The translations under genes were made by a program, and so were the position numbers. From Bacteroides sp. (GTDB lineage: Bacteria; Bacteroidota; Bacteroidia; Bacteroidales; GCA-2748055): a DNA stretch of 37,532 nucleotides. Position 1 is the first letter of the stretch. The number at the start of each line of letters is the position of its first letter. Where the stretch lies: positions 1-37,532 of the forward strand of contig DSEO01000375.1 in NCBI GenBank assembly GCA_011056635.1. The letters are read 5' to 3'. Of the stretch, positions 7,777-16,479 are shown in pieces. The notes under the pieces are model-generated. The model saw only the letters and a list, made by a program, of their open reading frames with translations, was not told the origin of the DNA and made no database searches.

Positions 7777-9723
7777 ATGCATGATTTATTCAAACTCCTG
7801 GATGACAAGCATATAGAAATCCCCGATCACATCAGGGAGGTACTGACCGGATGCACAGGGTTCCGGGTTTACGGAACCACCGGCGAACTGGCAGATGCCG
7901 CCACCGGCGGCAGGGAGAACAGGGAATATGTAGTCAAATACAAAGTCCCCGGGAAAGGGGAAGTGACGGAAGCATATGTTCACCGGGTGAAGAATGGTAT
8001 TGCCGTGAATTACCCGGAGCCCTACATGCGGCGCCGGGATCCGGCCACCATGGCCATAGCCGACGATCAGCCGAGCGATAAAAAACGTTTCGGGGAAAAG
8101 TACGGGTATGCGTTCAGCTCCCTGCAGGAAGAAACATTTCAGTGGTTACAGGCACAGGAGCTGGCGGTATTCTTCTATTTTGCCGGAAGGCTTGGAGTAG
8201 GGTCGCATGGCCTGGCCATCGTTCCCTCCAATGCGGCTTTCTTCGCCATGGGACTCTCCATGCTGCAGGCCATCATCCCCCCGGATGAACTGAAGGAAGG
8301 GACGGAACTGGGATCGGTGATATTTGTGGCTCCTGTTTTCAGGCATACCCATTTCAATGGAAAGCAGGTGGTGGTCCATCTCCGGACCGACCGGATGCAT
8401 GAACTCTACGCCTACAACCTCTATCCAGGTCCCAGCGCAAAAAAAGGCCTGTACGGGGTACTGCTCACCCAGGGGGAAAAAGAGGGCTGGATCACGGCCC
8501 ACTGCTCCGCTGTACAGTCCGTCAGCCCCTACGACAACATCACCACCTTCATGCATGAGGGAGCCAGCGGCGGCGGAAAAAGCGAACTGCATCAGCATAT
8601 TGTCCGGGAACCTGACGGACGCGTGCTGCTGGGTACAAACAGCGTAACCGGGGAAGAAAGACTGATCACCATCCCCCGGTTCTGTTCTTTCAGACCGGTG
8701 GCCGATGATATGGCCTTCTGCCATCCTTCCCTTCAGCGGAACGACGGAAAGCTCCGTATCATCGATGCCGAAAATGCATGGTTTGTCAGGGTGGATGGCG
8801 TAACACAGTACGGTGATGATCCTTTCCTGGAAAAAGTAACCATCCATCCGGGAAAACAGATGCTATTCCTGAATATTGAAAGCAATCCCGGGGCCACCAC
8901 GCTGATCTGGGAACATATCGAGGATGAGCCGGGAAAACGTTGCCCCAATCCCCGTGTGATTCTGCCCAGGGATACTGTGCCCAATGTGATCGATAAGCCG
9001 GTCTCGGTGGATATACGCAGCTTCGGCATCAGGACTCCCGTTTCTTCAGCCGATAAACCAGCCTATGGCATTATAGGCATGTTCCACATCCTTCCTCCTG
9101 CCCTGGCCTGGTTATGGCGCCTGGTCTCCCCGCGCGGTCACAACAATCCCAGCATCGTCTCCACCGGAAGCATGGAAAGCGAAGGGGTGGGCTCCTACTG
9201 GCCTTTTGCCACCGGGAGAAGGGTGATCCATGCCAATATATTGCTGAAACAGATCATCGAGACACCCCGGACCACCTTCACCCTGGTGCCCAACCAGTAC
9301 ATCGGCGTCTGGAAGGTGGGATTCAAACCCGAGCTTCTCATGCGGGAATACCTGACCCGGAGGGGAGTGGCCAGGCTGAGACCCGACCAGTACCAGCCCG
9401 CGAGATGCCCCCTGCTGGGTTATGAATTGAATTACATGACCCTGGAAGGATCCAAGATCCCGTCCCGGTTCCTGAAGGTTTACAACCAGACCGAGGTGGG
9501 ATTGGAAGGATACGATGCCGGGGCAGAACAGCTGAAAGATTTCTTCCGGGAGCAGCTCCTGCAATACCTGCAGCCGGATCTGCTTCAGACCGGGAAACGG
9601 ATCATCGACGCCTGTCTCTCCGATGCGACCACGGACGAATACAATGAGCTTGTACCGATGACCTACCAGTACAGTTTCAACGATATGGATTCCTACGAGC
9701 GGGACCAGGAATTCATGGATTGA
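7777..9723 (+). CDS. DUF4914-like protein with PEPCK/HPr-kinase-type P-loop
   Basis: The product is a soluble protein of 648 residues from the ATG at 7777; a GTG at 7735 would add 14 residues without a convincing N-terminus. It has no signal peptide. At 262-270 it reads GASGGGKSE, a P-loop of the kind found in PEP carboxykinase and HPr kinase, preceded by FMHE and followed by LHQHI. Further conserved-looking blocks are IIDAENAWFVRVDG, FLNIESNPGATTLIWEH and GSMESEGVGSYWPFATGRR. From memory this matches the DUF4914 family found in Bacteroidota and Firmicutes, whose function is not known to me. It stops 1 nt before the convergent DUF5916 gene. A nucleotide-dependent kinase or carboxykinase-like role is only suggested by the P-loop. 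Confidence 0.8.
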   Translation: MHDLFKLLDDKHIEIPDHIREVLTGCTGFRVYGTTGELADAATGGRENREYVVKYKVPGKGEVTEAYVHRVKNGIAVNYPEPYMRRRDPATMAIADDQPSDKKRFGEKYGYAFSSLQEETFQWLQAQELAVFFYFAGRLGVGSHGLAIVPSNAAFFAMGLSMLQAIIPPDELKEGTELGSVIFVAPVFRHTHFNGKQVVVHLRTDRMHELYAYNLYPGPSAKKGLYGVLLTQGEKEGWITAHCSAVQSVSPYDNITTFMHEGASGGGKSELHQHIVREPDGRVLLGTNSVTGEERLITIPRFCSFRPVADDMAFCHPSLQRNDGKLRIIDAENAWFVRVDGVTQYGDDPFLEKVTIHPGKQMLFLNIESNPGATTLIWEHIEDEPGKRCPNPRVILPRDTVPNVIDKPVSVDIRSFGIRTPVSSADKPAYGIIGMFHILPPALAWLWRLVSPRGHNNPSIVSTGSMESEGVGSYWPFATGRRVIHANILLKQIIETPRTTFTLVPNQYIGVWKVGFKPELLMREYLTRRGVARLRPDQYQPARCPLLGYELNYMTLEGSKIPSRFLKVYNQTEVGLEGYDAGAEQLKDFFREQLLQYLQPDLLQTGKRIIDACLSDATTDEYNELVPMTYQYSFNDMDSYERDQEFMD

Positions 9724-9724
9724 G

Positions 9725-12364
9725 CTACCTCAACCCGAACCTGTAGGAGAATTTCAGTAAAAAGGTATCGGTGGGTTTCTTATCGGTGAATAATTTGTCC
9801 ACGTTTTCCCGCAGCTGGAAGCTTCCTTCCGGAGCGAAGTAATCCCTGGTCTGCGACCACACCAGGTATGCGGTTGACCCGGGCAGGAATTCCCAGCGAA
9901 TGACCAGGTTAGACAGCCATTCATCCACATTGAAATCGGGATTCCCGAAGCTGTAGTCCGTTTGCAGGTCCAAATCCTCGTCTACCATATAGGAATCGTC
10001 CACGAGGCTGATCTGCCCGGATGTGAACACATGGTACCTGTCGGTGAACTCCGCCGCCTTCGGATCGGTGATCATTTTGAAGCCGGTGTATTCGCCGGAG
10101 GCGACAAATGGCTGACCCCAGTACTGGATGGTCAGATCAGGCACGATGCTGAAGTTGATCCTGAGCGACATGCTGAGCACTTTTTGATCAATCTTGCCAA
10201 ACAGATATCGATCGTCCCCGTTCATTGCTTCACGGGTAGTATACTGGAGTTCATTGGTCGAGACGGAGTAGGACGGATTGAGTGAGATGGTCAGGGTATT
10301 CAGCGGCCGGACAGTCAGGTCCAGCCCGACGGAGCTTTCCCGGTAATACTTTTCCGTACCCCGGGACGTAAAAAAGTTGGCCCCGGCCGAAAATGCCTTC
10401 CGGTCATCGGACTCAATGTAACCATGGAACCTGCCACTTTTGGGCAGTTGCATGGAAGGACCGCCCCTGAGGATGCTGTTGGAGACCTGGTGGAAATTGA
10501 ACCCTCCACCAAACCCCGCGTCCCATTCGTTCTTGAAATCCGCATTCACATTGTATTCGTACCCGATGCCGTTGACCCGGCCGCCGAAATCGGAGGAGAG
10601 AAACACATCATTGTTCAGGTTCAAAGACCTGAAGACGCTGAACGGCTCGGTAAAATTGTACCCGGTCCACAATACACTCAGGATCTGATCCGCCTGCTGC
10701 ATATACCCCATATCGTTGAATTCCAGCCCGGGACTCTTGAATACATTCATGAACAAGAAGTTCCATTTTCCCCCGATCCTTCCGACCTGAAGCTTTCCCC
10801 CCAGTCCGGAAAGACTGGTGCGGGTGGAGTCATATGCCACGTAACCGGCATCGGGCCGCTGGAAATATCTTGCCGGCGAAAGCTGGGTATTTGAAATGGC
10901 TTCCGTGGAACCTGTTATGCGGCTCATGTAGAGTGCCGCGTTGAACATGTAATTACGCTCCTTGAAATACTGTGTGAAATCCACTCCCGCACTGGTTGCA
11001 TTTCTGTGAAGCCAGTCCAGTTCCGTCCCTTCCAGTCTCCTGATGGTGCCGGTGGCTGCCGCCCCGAATATGGAATTTCCCTTGTTGAAATCCTTCTGAA
11101 CCCTCACCAGGGAATAGCTGGTCAGCGGTTCCACCGTCTCCTGCCGCCGGTCCCCGTTGTGAGCTATGGTTGCCCTGGTTTCTGCCGTCACGGCCTCGAT
11201 CACTCCCAGGGAAATACCTTTTTCTGTTTTCCCGGTAAGTTTGGCCGCTCCCAGGATGGGTGTGAATATGGGCATCTTCACATATTCGTCTTCCTCCACC
11301 CCGGGGTAGCCCTGCGGCCTGCGGCCAATGCGCCTTGAATAGAAAAGGTTGTCATTCCCCACATCCCCGTCGCCCAGTCCCACATTAAAGCTTGTAATAC
11401 TGTTCCCTTCGATAAAGAAGGGCCTTTTTTCCTCGAAATAGGTCTCATATGCCGTCAGGTTCACCTCCGAGGGATCCGCTTCCACCTGTCCGAAATCCGG
11501 ATTGACTGTAAAATCCATGGTCAGGTTGTTGGTGACCCCGATCTTCCCGTCCAGACCGAAGTTGAACTTCGGCTCGGATCCGTCGGCAAAAGGATTCCCC
11601 TCCACGGGCTCGTAGGTTTTGATGGCAGCCACACCGTATGGCATCAGGTCCAGCTGCCTTCGCGGTTCAATCTCCTGCAGTCCGTCCAGCTCACCCATGG
11701 CATGGATCACTCCGGGGGCGGTCCTGGGGAGCGGGTGCCACAGGCTCATTTCATTATGCCTGAAGATCTGCCGGGCCACCTCGAATCCCCACACTTCCTC
11801 TGCGTTTTTCTTAAACCGTAACTGGGTGAAGGGGATCTTCATCTCTGCGCCCCACCCCCATGCATGGATCATTGACTTCGCCTGCCAGATGGGATCCCAA
11901 GTGGGATCTTCATTTTCGCCGTTGTTGGAAAAGATAAAATCAGACCGCACCCCTGCCGAACTAACCCCGAAGCAAAAACCGGTGCGCAGGTCGTGGTAGC
12001 TGTCAAAAATCACGAAGACCATGTCCCCGTCCCCGTTATCGCGGCGGCTCATCCGGTTGTTGATGCTGTCCGGCGCATTGTCCAGCGCCCTGATGGCCAA
12101 ATACAGGTTCGTGTCGTCGAAAGCAAGTTTGAATTCGGTCTGTTGTGAGGGTGGTTTGCCTTCACTGGGTTCAAACTGGACAAAACCCGAGGCCCACTCC
12201 CCCTGCTGCCATGCCGGGTCATCAAACGCACCATCGATGTCGGGGGCCACATCCACGCGGTATGCGTTGTATCTTTTCTTGGGGAGATATTCAGTCTGTC
12301 CGTGCAATATCGTAATCGCAAATATCAAAAGGAATGAAGTTGCAATCAGGGTTCTGTTCAACAT
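9725..12364 (-). CDS. DUF5916 outer-membrane protein with CBM9-like N-terminal domain
   Basis: This 879-residue protein has a signal peptide (1-22, ending LHGQ). Residues about 35-215 resemble a family 9 carbohydrate-binding-like beta sandwich: DVAPDIDGAFDDPAWQQ, FKLAFDDTNLYLAIRA and WGAEMKIPFTQLRF. From about 235 onward it matches the DUF5916 pattern, including NPDFGQVEADPSEVNLTAYE and YFEEKRPFFIEG. The tail is rich in amphipathic strands and ends LLKFSYRFGLR, as in outer-membrane barrels. These proteins are common in Bacteroidota, and their function is not established as far as I know. A good promoter-like site and a nested inverted repeat lie just upstream at 12403-12460, so it is probably transcribed on its own. 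Confidence 0.88.
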   Translation of the reverse strand: MLNRTLIATSFLLIFAITILHGQTEYLPKKRYNAYRVDVAPDIDGAFDDPAWQQGEWASGFVQFEPSEGKPPSQQTEFKLAFDDTNLYLAIRALDNAPDSINNRMSRRDNGDGDMVFVIFDSYHDLRTGFCFGVSSAGVRSDFIFSNNGENEDPTWDPIWQAKSMIHAWGWGAEMKIPFTQLRFKKNAEEVWGFEVARQIFRHNEMSLWHPLPRTAPGVIHAMGELDGLQEIEPRRQLDLMPYGVAAIKTYEPVEGNPFADGSEPKFNFGLDGKIGVTNNLTMDFTVNPDFGQVEADPSEVNLTAYETYFEEKRPFFIEGNSITSFNVGLGDGDVGNDNLFYSRRIGRRPQGYPGVEEDEYVKMPIFTPILGAAKLTGKTEKGISLGVIEAVTAETRATIAHNGDRRQETVEPLTSYSLVRVQKDFNKGNSIFGAAATGTIRRLEGTELDWLHRNATSAGVDFTQYFKERNYMFNAALYMSRITGSTEAISNTQLSPARYFQRPDAGYVAYDSTRTSLSGLGGKLQVGRIGGKWNFLFMNVFKSPGLEFNDMGYMQQADQILSVLWTGYNFTEPFSVFRSLNLNNDVFLSSDFGGRVNGIGYEYNVNADFKNEWDAGFGGGFNFHQVSNSILRGGPSMQLPKSGRFHGYIESDDRKAFSAGANFFTSRGTEKYYRESSVGLDLTVRPLNTLTISLNPSYSVSTNELQYTTREAMNGDDRYLFGKIDQKVLSMSLRINFSIVPDLTIQYWGQPFVASGEYTGFKMITDPKAAEFTDRYHVFTSGQISLVDDSYMVDEDLDLQTDYSFGNPDFNVDEWLSNLVIRWEFLPGSTAYLVWSQTRDYFAPEGSFQLRENVDKLFTDKKPTDTFLLKFSYRFGLR

Positions 12365-12402
12365 GCGAAATTCGGATTAGTCATCCGTTATAAGACGGCC
12401 GG

Positions 12403-12460
12403 GTTGCGGATTCGTTACAGGCATTATCCACAAATCTAAAAAAAAATGCCTTCCCGCAAC
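12403..12460. repeat. Nested inverted repeat overlapping the DUF5916 promoter
   Basis: The outer arms GTTGCGG (12403-12409) and CCGCAAC (12454-12460) are perfect complements. Inside them AGGCATT (12419-12425) pairs with AATGCCT (12445-12451). A further copy AATGCCTG at 12472-12479 could pair with CAGGCATT at 12418-12425 instead. The arms flank both promoter elements. It may be an operator, or a transcript hairpin after the lyase gene that lies upstream in the same direction. Confidence 0.45.
12431..12459 (-). promoter_or_regulatory. Candidate promoter of the DUF5916 gene
   Basis: On the minus strand TTG (complement 12457-12459), an 18-nt spacer and TAGATTTG (complement 12431-12438) match the Bacteroidota TTG/TAnnTTTG promoter form. 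The -7 element is perfect. Transcription would start near 12424, leaving a leader of about 60 nt before the ATG at 12364. The site sits within a nested inverted repeat. Confidence 0.55.
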
Positions 12461-12487
12461 AATTCACGGACAATGCCTGGCGGTGAT

Positions 12488-13933
12488 TTATCTGGCCCGG
12501 TAAATCTTGTCGTATATGCAGGTGATCATCTCCTTCAGGTTGTGCCTGTTTTTAATATTTGTGCTGATGCCATAAAGGGCCCGGTGCCCGGATGAGTTGT
12601 CTCCCGCCGGGATGAGTCGGGAGGCTGAATCCATGAGCTTCCCGAATAGTTTTTCCGGAAGCAGTCCGGAGAGTCCCGTTACGGCAGCGATGATCAACCG
12701 GTTTACCGGACTTGCGTGGTTCTGGGACTTTACCGCAGCAACAGCATCCCCCAGATCATCCAGAAAATCCTCCTCTTTGCCGACCTGGAGGCTGTTTACG
12801 GTCAGATGTATACAGGCGGGATACTGCAACCGGTCGACAAACCACCCCCTTTTTGCAAGCTCATCGCCAATGGCATGGATGTCGTATCTGTCCGACTTTA
12901 CTGCAAATACGCTCATCTCAGGATGACCGGCTATATCCAGTCCCCCGGTCTCCCGAATCCCTTCCTGGATTTTTTTCACCGCGTTCATCACTGCGGCTGC
13001 ATTCGCCATGTATCCTTTTAATCCCATCAGTTTCACCACAGTCCAGGCGGCAGCCACCGGACCCCCGCTCTTGCTTCCGAGCAACGAATTGGAGGCAAAT
13101 ATTCCGCCGGGCCATTCGGTGGTGATGAAAAACTGTCGTTTTCGCAGTTCCGGATCCCGGTACAGTATCAGGGACACACCTTTTGCAGCATAACCATACT
13201 TGTGCATATCCGCTGATATGGATGTGACACCTTTCACACGGAAATCAAACGGGGTTACGGGATAGCCCAGTTTTTCCAGGAATGGGAGCATCAATCCGCC
13301 CATGCAGGCATCCACATGGCATAGCAGTCCATGTTGCCTGGCCAGTCCCGCAATCCCGGCAATGGGATCCACCACGCCATACGGAAAGCACGGAGCGGAT
13401 CCCACCAGCATCGCGGTGCGGCGGGTGACCAGCGATTCCATTTTAGTTACATCCACCCTGAAATCCTGGTCCACAGGGGCGTGGAGCAGCTTCATATCCA
13501 GATAGTGAGCGGCTTTGTCAAATGCAGGATGGGCGGTAGTGGGAACGATCACCTCGGGCGTGATGCCGGGCATCTCTTCCCTCTTCCGGTCCCTGGCCAC
13601 CTTCATGGCCATCAGGATGCTCTCCGTCCCGCCCGAAGTTACGGACCCGGTCGTATCCCTGCTACCGTGCAGCAGGTCCCCAACCATGGCGACCAATTCA
13701 TTCTCCATTGCTCTCACCGAACAGAACATAGTCGGATTCAATGTATTGTCATGCATATAAAGCCTGAATACATTTTCCAGGATCTCTGCGATTTCATCGC
13801 CCGGATAGTATACAAAACCAAACATTTTCCCGTCTTTCCATCCGAAATCCTCTGTCCGTTTCCGGCTGATCTCGCGGAGTACTTCCTCCGGTCTTTTTCC
13901 CTGCACAGGGAAATGAAATGCTGTGGTTCTCAT
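12488..13933 (-). CDS. Sphingosine-1-phosphate lyase-type PLP-dependent enzyme
   Basis: The product is a 481-residue group II PLP-dependent decarboxylase-family enzyme. Its motifs are closest to sphingosine-1-phosphate lyase. Residues 99-105 read TSGGTES, 206-209 HVDA, and 238-248 SISADMHKYGY with Lys245 as the PLP lysine. These are followed by AAKG, LRKRQFFIT and WPGGIFASN, which strongly recall S1P lyases. The lyase cleaves phosphorylated long-chain bases to an aldehyde and phosphoethanolamine. Unlike eukaryotic forms it has no obvious N-terminal membrane anchor. Bacteroidota make sphingolipids, so a role in their breakdown is plausible; another amino-acid decarboxylase activity is the alternative. 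It starts 12 nt after the true end of the DUF819 gene, so the two are probably one operon. Confidence 0.85.
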   Translation of the reverse strand: MRTTAFHFPVQGKRPEEVLREISRKRTEDFGWKDGKMFGFVYYPGDEIAEILENVFRLYMHDNTLNPTMFCSVRAMENELVAMVGDLLHGSRDTTGSVTSGGTESILMAMKVARDRKREEMPGITPEVIVPTTAHPAFDKAAHYLDMKLLHAPVDQDFRVDVTKMESLVTRRTAMLVGSAPCFPYGVVDPIAGIAGLARQHGLLCHVDACMGGLMLPFLEKLGYPVTPFDFRVKGVTSISADMHKYGYAAKGVSLILYRDPELRKRQFFITTEWPGGIFASNSLLGSKSGGPVAAAWTVVKLMGLKGYMANAAAVMNAVKKIQEGIRETGGLDIAGHPEMSVFAVKSDRYDIHAIGDELAKRGWFVDRLQYPACIHLTVNSLQVGKEEDFLDDLGDAVAAVKSQNHASPVNRLIIAAVTGLSGLLPEKLFGKLMDSASRLIPAGDNSSGHRALYGISTNIKNRHNLKEMITCIYDKIYRAR

Positions 13934-13945
13934 GGTATCCGGCGG

Positions 13946-15069
13946 TTATTTCAGAACAGTGGCAACAAGGATGCCAAGATAGTTGGCGCATGCAAACCCC
14001 AGTAAGCTCATGGTAATGCCCGAAAAAACCACACCTGGATTCCTGATCGCATTGGAAACCGGACCCACGAAGGCAGGTCCGAAAATTGCTGCCGTGGAGG
14101 TAATGATCACCGTATCGGCATCAATCCGGAAGAGGGCGGAGAACGAAAAATGAAAAACGATGGAAAAAAAACGATGAAGCCACAGTAAAGGAAGATCCGG
14201 GGTCCCGCCAGCATCAGGTCCCGAATGTCGGCCATGGCACCCATGGCGATGGCAAAAACAAACAGCAGGTATTCCGCTGTCCGGTAACTGTTCCTGAGGT
14301 TCCTCACTTTTCCGGAAAATGAAGCGCCGATGGCAAAGGTGGTAAGCAGCAAAATGATCACCGGTGTTGTAATTTCTCCCGTGATCAGCATGGACAGCCC
14401 GATGGCCGCTCCCACGATCACAGCTGAAAGGGTAACTCCCAGGGCAATATGCAAAAGTCCCCGCTTTCTGTTATCCGCAGAATCAGGAGGACCCGATACT
14501 CCAGTAGAGGCTTTGGGACCTGAAAAAGCAGGCAGGAACAGGCGAAGGAAGGGTTTGGCCAGCGTGAGCAGGAAAATGAAGTATATACCGCTGATGATGA
14601 TGTCCGCACTGTTCAGCAGGATAAAAATCTCTTCCTCGGCATTCAGGGCCATTCCGATGGCGCTCATGTTCGGCGTTCCGCCCGTATATACACCGATCAT
14701 CATTCCCGAAACCTTGTTTGCATCCGGGACATGGTCCGAAAAAACAAAGTAGGCGATCACAGATACGATTGTCACTCCCGTGGCAGCGATCAGAAATGAA
14801 AGAAGGGTCTTTCTGGCATGCCTCATCCACCCCTTCAGGTCCGTGGAGAAAAGCAGGAGCGGGATGGCCAGGCATACGCTGATCTCCGTAACGGAAGAGA
14901 GCATGCCGGGATCCGGTTCCAGCACATGGGTGTTCGCGATGAGGATCCCGGCCAGGTAACAGAGGATGATGGGACCGATCCACCGGATGATCCTGGAACG
15001 TTTTTCTGCGAAAATCAGGAATCCGGGGAGACCGAGAACGATGATCAGTGTGATCAAATTGGGTATCAT
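13946..15069 (-). pseudogene. DUF819 family membrane protein, frameshifted near the 3' end
   Basis: This is a multi-helix inner-membrane protein of the DUF819 (YjcL-like) family: it opens MIPNLITLIIVLG, then LGPIILCYLAGILIAN-like helices (here IGPIILCYLAG), and contains YTGGTPNMSAIGMAL. The frame that starts at 15069 stops at 14107 after an unnatural tail, PPSSGLMPIR. In the next frame the expected family ending is present: ALFRIDADTVIITSTAAIFG, then GPAFVGPVSNAIR, and a last helix ending in VATVLK before TAA at 13946. Adding one base to the T8 run (A8 on the plus strand, 14164-14171) joins them into one 374-residue protein. Upstream in-frame starts (to 15192) add non-membrane sequence and are rejected. 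The break may be a real mutation, slippage or a sequencing error. Confidence 0.82.
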
Positions 15070-15168
15070 GGCTGCAGGGTTTTTGGTTTTGTCCGGTGTT
15101 AATGATCTTATCAGGAATAAAATTACGACCGGAACATGGCCCCGGGAAAATGAATATCCGGGTAAGGG

Positions 15169-15180
15169 AACCTGCAGGTT
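15169..15180. promoter_or_regulatory. Perfect 12-bp palindrome next to the regulator promoter
   Basis: AACCTGCAGGTT is a perfect palindrome one base before the TTG element of the candidate promoter of the helix-turn-helix gene. A dimeric regulator could bind here. It lies between divergent transcription units (DUF819-lyase and HTH-SDR-AttH), so it could affect both. Binding by the neighbouring HTH protein is inference. Confidence 0.35.
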
Positions 15181-15181
15181 A

Positions 15182-15211
15182 TTGAAATTCAAAAAAATGT
15201 CTTATATTTTG
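15182..15211 (+). promoter_or_regulatory. Candidate promoter of the HTH regulator gene
   Basis: TTG (15182-15184), an 18-nt spacer and TATATTTTG (15203-15211) approach the Bacteroidota promoter form. Transcription would begin near 15217, leaving a leader of about 125 nt to the ATG at 15344. The 18-nt spacing equals that of the candidates at 12431-12459 and 22028-22056. Confidence 0.45.
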
Positions 15212-15343
15212 AAAAGAAAGACGGAGATATGCAAAAATTGCACCCAGGGCAATACTGCGTTGCAATACGTGCTGAAACTATCCGGTCCGCAGCGGTCGTA
15301 TTATGAATTTTTCATAACTTTTACTGAGGTTCAACTGATTCGC

Positions 15344-16351
15344 ATGATGGAAAAGTCACCCGACCTTCAGAAGGTACTGTTTGAAAGCATCAGAAGCAGC
15401 CTGCCTTCACACCTGTCCCTTGTGGATGAAATAGCTGAATTGCTGAATCTGAGCTCAGACAGTGCATACAGGAGGATAAGGGGGGATAAGACACTTACGC
15501 TCGACGAGGCGGAGACCCTGGCAGCGCATTTCAACATTTCCCTGGATAACCTGATGGGCATTAGACCGGATTCCGTCACTTTCCGGCTCATGTACCTGGA
15601 TGAGGAAAAGTATGGTTTCACCAGTTATCTGAGGACGGTTCTCGGACTGATGGAAAACCTGATGCAGCAGGCACCGGTGGAACTCATCTTTCAGCTGAAT
15701 GAATTGAATCTCTTCCATGCAGTGCAATTTCCTGATATCCTGGCATTCAAAATATTTTTCTGGAGCAAGTCGAACCTGGATTTCCCTTCTTACCGGAACC
15801 GGAAATTCTCCCTGTCCGCCGTGGATGAAGAAAATTATGAACTCAGCTCCCTCATCGCCAGTCACTTCATGAAGTTCAATACAACAGAGCTGTTGACCCA
15901 GGAATTTTTGCTGAGTTTCCTGAAGCAGCTTGAATATTACTGGATTTCCGGATTTTTTGAGAAAAGGGATGATGTGATCACCCTGTGCAATTCAGCCCTG
16001 GATCTGATAGAACACCTGAGGAACCAGGCCGAGGCGGGCTGCAAATACCTCCGTGGTTCAGAACCTTCAGGGATCGAAGACAATCTTAAATTTTACAGCA
16101 ACAACCTCACCCTGACCGATAACGTGATACTGGTCTGCTCGGGCGGCCAGGGCACGACCTATCTCACCAACGGAGCGATCAACCTGCTTTTCACCAACAA
16201 CCAGGATTTCTTCAGGCAGAACCTGATCATGGTTCGTAATATCATCAAGAAGTCAACCCTGATCAGCGGAAATGCGGAGCGGGAAAGGAACTGGTTTTTC
16301 AATAATATCCATGAAAGTGTGATCCGGGCAAGGGAACGGGTGTCCCGGTGA
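15344..16351 (+). CDS. Helix-turn-helix transcriptional regulator, large C-terminal domain
   Basis: The 335-residue product has an N-terminal Cro/C1-like helix-turn-helix at about residues 24-70: LVDEIAELLNLSSDSAYRRI, then RGDKTLTLDEAETLAAHF and NISLDNLMG. The rest (about 90-335) is helical, with no motif I recognise. It may be an effector or dimerisation domain of a Bacteroidota-specific regulator family. The start is one of two adjacent ATGs at 15344 and 15347. Upstream in-frame ATGs, such as 15197, lie inside the candidate promoter. It is divergent from the DUF819-lyase operon and codirectional with the SDR and AttH genes, so it may regulate either. The DNA-binding role is well supported; the target is not. 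Confidence 0.75.
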   Translation: MMEKSPDLQKVLFESIRSSLPSHLSLVDEIAELLNLSSDSAYRRIRGDKTLTLDEAETLAAHFNISLDNLMGIRPDSVTFRLMYLDEEKYGFTSYLRTVLGLMENLMQQAPVELIFQLNELNLFHAVQFPDILAFKIFFWSKSNLDFPSYRNRKFSLSAVDEENYELSSLIASHFMKFNTTELLTQEFLLSFLKQLEYYWISGFFEKRDDVITLCNSALDLIEHLRNQAEAGCKYLRGSEPSGIEDNLKFYSNNLTLTDNVILVCSGGQGTTYLTNGAINLLFTNNQDFFRQNLIMVRNIIKKSTLISGNAERERNWFFNNIHESVIRARERVSR

Positions 16352-16479
16352 AGTACCACCATAATGGATGTATGGTCCTCTCATTAACCCTGAAATTGAA
16401 CACTGCCGCTGCAGGATTGTTTTATATGTGCAGCATGCGTAAAACTGGTTTGAACCCAACATAATAACTTAAAAAGATC

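Noticed and set aside
15197-15343. N-terminal extension of the HTH protein from an ATG at 15197
   Set aside because: This ATG lies in the spacer of the candidate promoter, and the added residues look unrelated to the family. The ATG pair at 15344/15347 starts a compact protein.
16413-16440. GCTGC...GCAGC inverted repeat before the SDR gene as a terminator
   Set aside because: The stem is only five base pairs with a long loop and no T-run; it is likely chance.
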